From NCBI GenBank assembly GCA_009767595.1, contig VSDK01006142.1, positions 340,226 through 404,225 on the forward strand: a stretch of DNA of 64,000 nucleotides. Reading direction: 5' to 3'. Within the stretch, counting starts at the first letter, position 1; the number at the start of each line of letters is the position of its first letter. Below the pieces are notes generated by a model that had not been told where the DNA came from, searched no databases, and saw only the letters and a list, made by a program, of their open reading frames with translations. Made by a program: the position numbers and the translations under genes. Source of the stretch: Symbiodinium kawagutii. Taxonomy: Eukaryota > Sar > Dinophyceae > Suessiales > Symbiodiniaceae. Below, piece by piece: positions 58,869-64,000 of this stretch.

Positions 58869-58971
58869 CTGGCTGGCGGCTTTAAACATGTTTTACCCTC
58901 CCTAATTCTCAACAACTGGTTGGTTGACTTGCGCATAGTGTTCATGGCGGGGCTGTTCAACCACCAACCAC
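58869..58971. mobile_element. Family C MITE-like element
   Basis: CTGGCTGGCGGCTTTAAAC at the left and GCTGTTCAACCACCAACCA at the right. A fragment of the same right end recurs at 59032-59052, just before an exon. Confidence 0.6.
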
Positions 58972-59107
58972 CAATGATCATTATCAACCATCATAAACCC
59001 ATATTAATCACCAGTCAACCCTGCTTATAGGGGTGGTTCAACCACCAACCAGATAACCCCAAATCTGCGGGGCAGTGACCATGGGATCTCTCTCTCATCT
59101 CGCTAAG

Positions 59108-59204
59108 GTGGATGCCTTCAACAGCGGCATGGCCAGGACGCATGCGGAGGAAGACGCTCGTTTCGGGAACCCGGCGGTGTGCAACGCATCGATCGATTTT
59201 CATG
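59108..59204 (+). CDS. Exon of coiled-coil gene
   Basis: AG|G acceptor (AG at 59106-59107) and GT donor (GTGATT at 59205), phase 0 to 1. It reads VDAFNSGMARTHAEEDARF and then GNPAVCNASIDFH. Joined to the next exon it completes a Gly codon and continues KEQQLKALKAEW. The open frame extends upstream to an ATG at 59079, so a longer exon is possible. No family recognised. Confidence 0.6.
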
Positions 59205-60059
59205 GTGATTCAATGGGTGATTTCATGAGATATTAATTGATATGAACTATAAGGACTATAAGTATGGCATGTCTACTATGGCTCTATGGTGATCATTGAA
59301 GCTTGTACTCTTGGTTCGTGCTGGAGCGAGCTGAGGAGCCAAAAAAGGGGTATCTGTTGTGCTATCTCTTGAATACAAGGAGGGAGAACATGAGCAAACG
59401 GGAGTGGCACTACCATTGTTAGTTAGTGAAACAAAAGCGACGTGTACCAAGGCGTACATGTTGGTCTTGTCGATGGCACTGCTTGGATAGCAAAGGCTAC
59501 CTCTAGTATTTTTCACCCTGGTTTTAAGTCCATGAATTCCAACCGCCAGGATCGCGAAATCCAAGTTATAGACAAGGGGCACCTCACTAGTGCCTAAGTT
59601 AACACAACATTTGTTTACCTGGCTGAACATATTGACTGAACCACCACCAAGGGCCCTTTCCTCAGAGTAGTTCTCTCCTTACCGTTGGAGATGGATGGGA
59701 GGGTAGCGCCCTGCACATGGCCCCTTTGAAGGGATCAGAGGTCAAGCCACACCGCTCCGAGGAACGGGATGAAGCACTTGCAAGGGCTCATAGCCACTTG
59801 GCGATTCAGCCCCGGCTCCAGGGTTGATCGCTGCATGCCCAACATCGGCCTGCTTCCACAAGATGGGTGGTGCGGTCGTGAGCAGTTTCAAGTTGACAGA
59901 AGGAAGAGACATCTCCTAAAATTATTTCTTTGAAAGGATCTATTATCTATGATAGGATAAGTGGTTATGATTGTACCGAAATGGAGGCTACATGGATTTT
60001 CAATCATTCTGACCATCCCAATTGACCCCATACCATGGATCCCCCTGTGGATGTCTAAG

Positions 60060-60124
60060 GCAAGGAACAGCAACTGAAGGCTCTCAAGGCCGAGTGGGCT
60101 GTTCTCAGCCAGCACGACGCCAAG
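60060..60124 (+). CDS. Exon of coiled-coil gene
   Basis: AG|G acceptor (AG at 60058-60059) with two-base prefix. It reads KEQQLKALKAEWAVLSQHD then AK and ends at a GT donor (GTTCAG) in phase 0, or runs on to a GC or GA donor before the TGA at 60173-60175. A helical, charged peptide. Confidence 0.55.
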
Positions 60125-60454
60125 GTTCAGGCTGGCCCCATCCATCGCGGCGCGCGGGCTGGCGACTGCTGACGTGTGGATGGCAGTGGATGGGGGATGA
60201 TTGGTATTGATTCTGAGACACGCTAATGCCAACAGAAAAGAGAGATTTATCCACCGAAAGAAGGTTATGAGTTATGACCTATTATCAACCATTAACCAGC
60301 TTATGAAGCTTTAGTTATGAACCATCATAGTCTCTACAGATACTCTAGAGCCAATATTCAGTGATTATGTTGTTTGACCAGTCTTGCTGGTTATGACAAG
60401 CACTAGGCATTTCGCGTTGATCAGACTCCACCTTGAATTCCTGCATTTGCACAG

Positions 60455-60551
60455 GAGGAGCTCGTGGAGAAACGAGTCATGGTCAATACGCTGACAAAGG
60501 ACCAGGCCGAAGAAGTTATGTCTGACGTGCTGCTTGCCGTGGCTCAGCTTG
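60455..60551 (+). CDS. Exon of coiled-coil gene
   Basis: AG|G acceptor (AG at 60453-60454) and consensus donor G|GTAAAT. It reads EELVEKRVMVNTLTKDQAEE and then VMSDVLLAVAQL, phase 0 to 1. Clear helical pattern; no family recognised. Confidence 0.6.
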
Positions 60552-61029
60552 GTAAATCTCAATCCTGAAAGGATGACGGAATGGAGCCGCATGTTTGTTC
60601 AGGATGGCGCTTCAACCACCAGTAGTTGATGGTTTTGTTTTTTTTTTTTTGTGGGTTGTTCTGTATACATGTACGTAACAACATATGCCCCTGTAATTTC
60701 TTGTGTTGTTGAATCAACAACTTGGTTAATAGCTGCCCGGCCCCTAGCAGGTAGAATCCGCCCCCCTGTCCCAACACTTGTTGTTGTAGGCTGTGTCGCG
60801 ACGAGAACATGCAGAATTGCACGAGACTTGGCTTGGAAAGTTCATTGGTGCAAGTTTGGACTTGTGCCCTGCAGTTTAAATAAGTTGACACATGAGAATG
60901 ATAATATTTTTGCCCGTCTGTTTTGATGGCTTTATGATCTTTATGTATTTTTATGTAGATCATGCATGTGTTTGCTCATGTATGTCTAGGACATGTGGGG
61001 AGATTCAGCATATGACATGTTCGACCCAG

Positions 61030-61085
61030 TGGAAGGGCTAACCGTTTGGATCAGCTGCAAGGTCGGGGCGGTGCCAAGACCGGAC
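61030..61085 (+). CDS. Candidate exon of coiled-coil gene
   Basis: After an AG at 61028-61029 with a two-base prefix fitting the previous phase, the frame reads EGLTVWISCKVGAVPRPD and ends before GT. An alternative AG|G acceptor at 61060-61061 in the same incoming phase would give RGGAKTGRV. Neither is decisive. Confidence 0.35.
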
Positions 61086-61112
61086 GTGTCAAATGCCCAG
61101 TACATTCATACA

Positions 61113-61226
61113 TGGCTATGGGTCAATATTAAGCAACCAACTCATGGGGGATAATAAGAACAATAATAGGGAAAACAATGATTAATGATAGGGGAACCAG
61201 GGGTACAGGGTTTTGACCCACAGCCA
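61113..61226. mobile_element. Family A MITE-like element
   Basis: TGGCTATGGGTCAATATTAA at the left and GTTTTGACCCACAGCCA at the right; a well preserved copy about 30 bases after a possible splice donor. Confidence 0.8.
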
Positions 61227-61663
61227 CATACAAATTTGAAAATGTTGTGTAGTCGTTAGCGACGCATTCATAGAAACACGTGTATGTTTGATTACATCTA
61301 CAATCATAGAACTTTTTTAATGTTTTGGAATATTTACATTTGTCTACGTATATCCATGTTCTATTTGTTTGTTTGTCTATCTATGTATCTATCCATCTCT
61401 CGATCTATTAGATTGTATCAAACATATATACATTATTATATTTGTTATCACATAGATATTTATATCACTACATATATATTTTTATTTACGTATATATTTA
61501 TATATAAATAAATATATATATATATATATTCATTTTTGTTGTATATATTTGTATTTTTATTTTTTGATTATATAGCACATTTATATCATCTAATATACAT
61601 CTAACTTCCTCTCTTTGCATTGACTTCCCATCAGCAACATCTTCGCACAGCTTCTCCTCCAAG

Positions 61664-61789
61664 GAGAAGATCCGGACACAGCAGGAAGCACTGGAGTGTC
61701 CCGGTGAAGTGGGGCCCGTGGTGCTGCACCGCGGTGCTTATGAGCGGCTGATGCTTGGGAGATCCGAGATCAAGACAACTAGTGGTTAA
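61664..61789 (+). CDS. Exon of coiled-coil gene, possibly terminal
   Basis: AG|G acceptor (AG at 61662-61663); the same frame is open upstream to about 61636. It reads EKIRTQQEALECPGEVGPVV, then LHRGAYERLMLGRSEIK and a TAA at 61787-61789. Either this is the last exon or a donor lies before the stop (for example GA at 61766). GC-rich and convincingly coding. No family recognised. Confidence 0.55.
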   Translation, partial: EKIRTQQEALECPGEVGPVVLHRGAYERLMLGRSEIKTTSG

Positions 61790-62945
61790 CATCAGGGTTT
61801 TGTTCAACTCCATTGAATATAAGATAGTTAATGAGACAAGAAAGTCATTTTTTTGTTCAACTAGTGGTTAACATCATTGGTGACCATAAGACAGTTCGTG
61901 AGATCAGGAAGAACTATTGGTCAATTTGCATCATGATTAAGAATGATCACTACCAGCGAGGAATAGTGAACAACATGTGAAATCAATGAAAATCAACTGA
62001 CTGTCCCATGTTGTCATTCCTTTCCACCAATGTACAGGGGGATTGAGGAATCTACATATGTAATTGCGTAGGTGATTTACTGCAAATCTTGAAGCAACAA
62101 CCATTGATAAACTCATTTGCACTGTTGATATATTGATATAGCCAACTCAGAAAATGGGGGATGTATTCTAATGCTGGAGAAACGATGACTGAACACCAAA
62201 CCTTAACTAACACATTTGTTCAATGGATATGACTGCGAATGATTGGTATGACAAGGTATGGCTCTATAGTAAATTGATTGATTGATTGATTGACTGATTG
62301 ATCGATTGCTTGATTGCAATCTGGCGAATCTCAACAAAGCGCGGGTGTGACCCCAAACAATAGTCGGGAGGCAACTGACAAAATGTGAGGCGTTGGTGCC
62401 ACCCATTCAACTTTTGTGTTTCTGAGAAGCAGCTTGATGAAGAGATACATTGATGATCTATTTTTGATTTTGAAGCAGCATGAGTTATAATGAAACATTG
62501 TTAGCTGGGTGGATTGTGGCTACTACCTTAGTTTTTGTTAGGTTTTTTGGAATATGATTGATTTACCATATAGCCACTAAAGGTTAGACTTTGAGCACGG
62601 GACCTAAAAGCCACCAAGTTGACCATCGTTAGCCATCATTGACAAGTATTTCCGTAACCGTCAAGTAGCCATCAAATGCAATCATCAAACAATGATGACT
62701 AATGGTCAACCATCATGACTAATGGAAAATAACTAATGGCCAAATGATGGTTCCGGTATCATTTATCAACCGTCATGACTAATGGAACTTTAATGGCCAA
62801 GGGAAACCAACCGGCTTTGAGAGGCAGAGTGATCTACAGGTTTGGGCCGGGGAATCGATCCTTTTTCGCAATAAGTAGGTTGTAAAGCCGTGGACTTAAG
62901 TTATAAAAATATATATATATATAAACTCATAATTTTATTAGATAG
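61790..62945. other. Stretch without gene
   Basis: No exon supported. It contains a GATT-type microsatellite (62273-62317) and CATGACTAATGG repeats (62690-62790). Confidence 0.45.
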
Positions 62946-63412
62946 ATCAACAATATTGGTCCCTACTCCGAGAATGTGATTATCGATGCTACCAGTTCAG
63001 AAGAGTGGGCCCTCATGGCCGACAATGCGATTCCCTGCTTGACCCCAACCCATGGCTATTACAGCACAGGGCTTCGTCGATTTCTTCATGTGGAAGATTG
63101 TCTCAATGCACAGGGCCTGTGGAGGTCTGCCTTCAACCAAGGGCTTACCATGCTTTGAAGGCAGTCGGGCAGGACATTGCAGGCAACTCATTTAGCTCGA
63201 CCGTATGCCAAGCGGTGCTGATGACCGCAATGACCTGTGCGCCTCATTCTTGGGAAACAGTGGGCGTGGAGAGCCATGCTAGTTCTGCGGCAGCACTGCT
63301 TGGTGTAGAGAACGAGGCCGGTTCGGAGCTCCCATTGGTCCGGCGCAGGCTAAGCGAAAGCAACCCTGTCCAGAAATTCCACCGGAAGTACCACAGCCGC
63401 TACATAGTCTAG
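62946..63412 (+). pseudogene. C5 cytosine DNA methyltransferase, C-terminal fragment, frameshifted
   Basis: The first frame reads NAIPCLTPTHGYY, then RRFLHVEDCLNAQGLW, and stops at 63156-63158. A second frame takes over near 63140 and reads GQDIAGNSFSSTVCQAVLM and on to a TAG at 63410-63412. PCLT, the R-x-L-x-x-x-E-C-x-x-x-QG segment and GNSF are the order and content of conserved motifs near the C terminus of C5 methyltransferases (motifs IX-X). The catalytic Pro-Cys motif is not in the window, so this is only the tail. Such genes are known as cargo of copia-type retroelements in these algae. The frame change suggests decay, or an unrecognised intron. Confidence 0.6.
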
Positions 63413-64000
63413 TATTATCATAGCTTGCTTCACGATGATAGTTGATACCATAGTATCATATGATATCCTCCAGTTGGTACATGGTCATTGATAGATCATC
63501 AGCACAATCATGGTATGGTAATTGTAATGATATAGTTCTATCATCTATCATCTCGATATAGTTTTGTCATCTTGATAAGAAAGCCCGAAACGAACAAAGT
63601 GTCAATGAAAGCAAGGATGAAGCTCGGGGCTGATGCACACCCAAAACATAGATGCCGACTTGTGCACGTATCGGTGAACTCAACTATTTTCATGTGTAGG
63701 TAATTGTGCATGGCTTGTTCACTGAAGAAAAGCCTTCTCTTTGTTGTTGAGCATGTGAAATTGTCATTCAGAAGAACCAGGACACATAATCTGCCAAGTA
63801 CATATTGCCATTCGAATTAATTTGTGATTCAGGGTACATATTTGTTAAATTCGAAGTGGACTATCTTGTTGCCAGCATCATTCACCAGCTGAGCTGCCCG
63901 CGCGTGTATCAACTGGTTGTATCTTATAATGTTCGATGTGTTTCTGTTTGAATTGCACTTTCTCTCTTGATTGTGGCGGGTATCCTGCCACGCACTAGCC
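63413..64000. other. Right end, no gene
   Basis: No coding supported. 63415-63560 is rich in TATCAT words forming short inverted pairs (GATATCATATGATATCC-like). Confidence 0.5.

Noticed and set aside
1-64000. tRNA or rRNA genes
   Set aside because: No cloverleaf with TTC-arm box or rRNA-like sequence was seen on either strand by eye; a covariance-model search was not possible.

Overview
This window looks like nuclear DNA of a dinoflagellate, probably a symbiodiniacean-type alga. The evidence is indirect but consistent. Short GC-rich coding islands sit in long, AT-richer, repeat-loaded introns. Where protein homology fixes the splice junctions, every acceptor reads AG|G and many donors begin GA (or possibly GC) instead of GT. 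All supported coding lies on the + strand. Copia-type retroelement coding and a retroelement-style cytosine methyltransferase fragment lie at the two ends. Many small terminal-inverted-repeat elements fill the introns. I see no bacterial operons, ribosome binding sites, tRNA, rRNA or CRISPR arrays. Most ATG-to-stop ORFs in the window are chance frames.

Layout. 1-1005: C-terminal part of a Ty1/copia polyprotein (RNase H), cut by the window edge. 2.7-24.8 kb: a string of about 17 short exons that probably belong to one multi-exon gene with at least one PDZ-like domain (exon 18499-18667) and a Pro/Glu/Ala-rich start; whether this is one gene or two is not settled. 26.6-27.1 kb: two abutting tandem arrays, of 40 bp and 24 bp. 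29.5 (or 30.9)-46.5 kb: a class I peptide-chain release factor of the RF1 type. Ten exons are recognised by homology, carrying the PVT codon-recognition tripeptide and the catalytic GGQ. Exons for the extreme N terminus and part of domain 2 were not found with confidence. Inside its largest intron (33.5-35.4 kb) lies a separate set of Lys/Glu-rich exons, apparently a nested gene or gene relic. 46544-46637: an assembly gap flanked by a 38-bp duplication that includes the RF1 stop codon. 51.1-61.8 kb: a third multi-exon gene, coiled-coil-rich, of unknown function. 62.9-63.4 kb: a frame-broken C-terminal fragment of a C5 cytosine DNA methyltransferase.

How it fits together. The RF1-type protein would end translation at UAA/UAG in an organelle, by family knowledge; which organelle cannot be read from here because the N terminus is missing. 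The other two genes have no assigned function, and nothing links the three functionally beyond shared strand.

The most interesting signal is in the introns. The stretch after an exon is often rich in TGGTTNATGG-type words, and the stretch before the next exon in the complementary CCATNAACCA-type words, so many introns could fold their two ends together. In addition, four small inverted-repeat families (A-D, about 100-125 bp) recur, some within tens of bases of a splice site. I did all of this by reading; no alignment, folding or database search was run.
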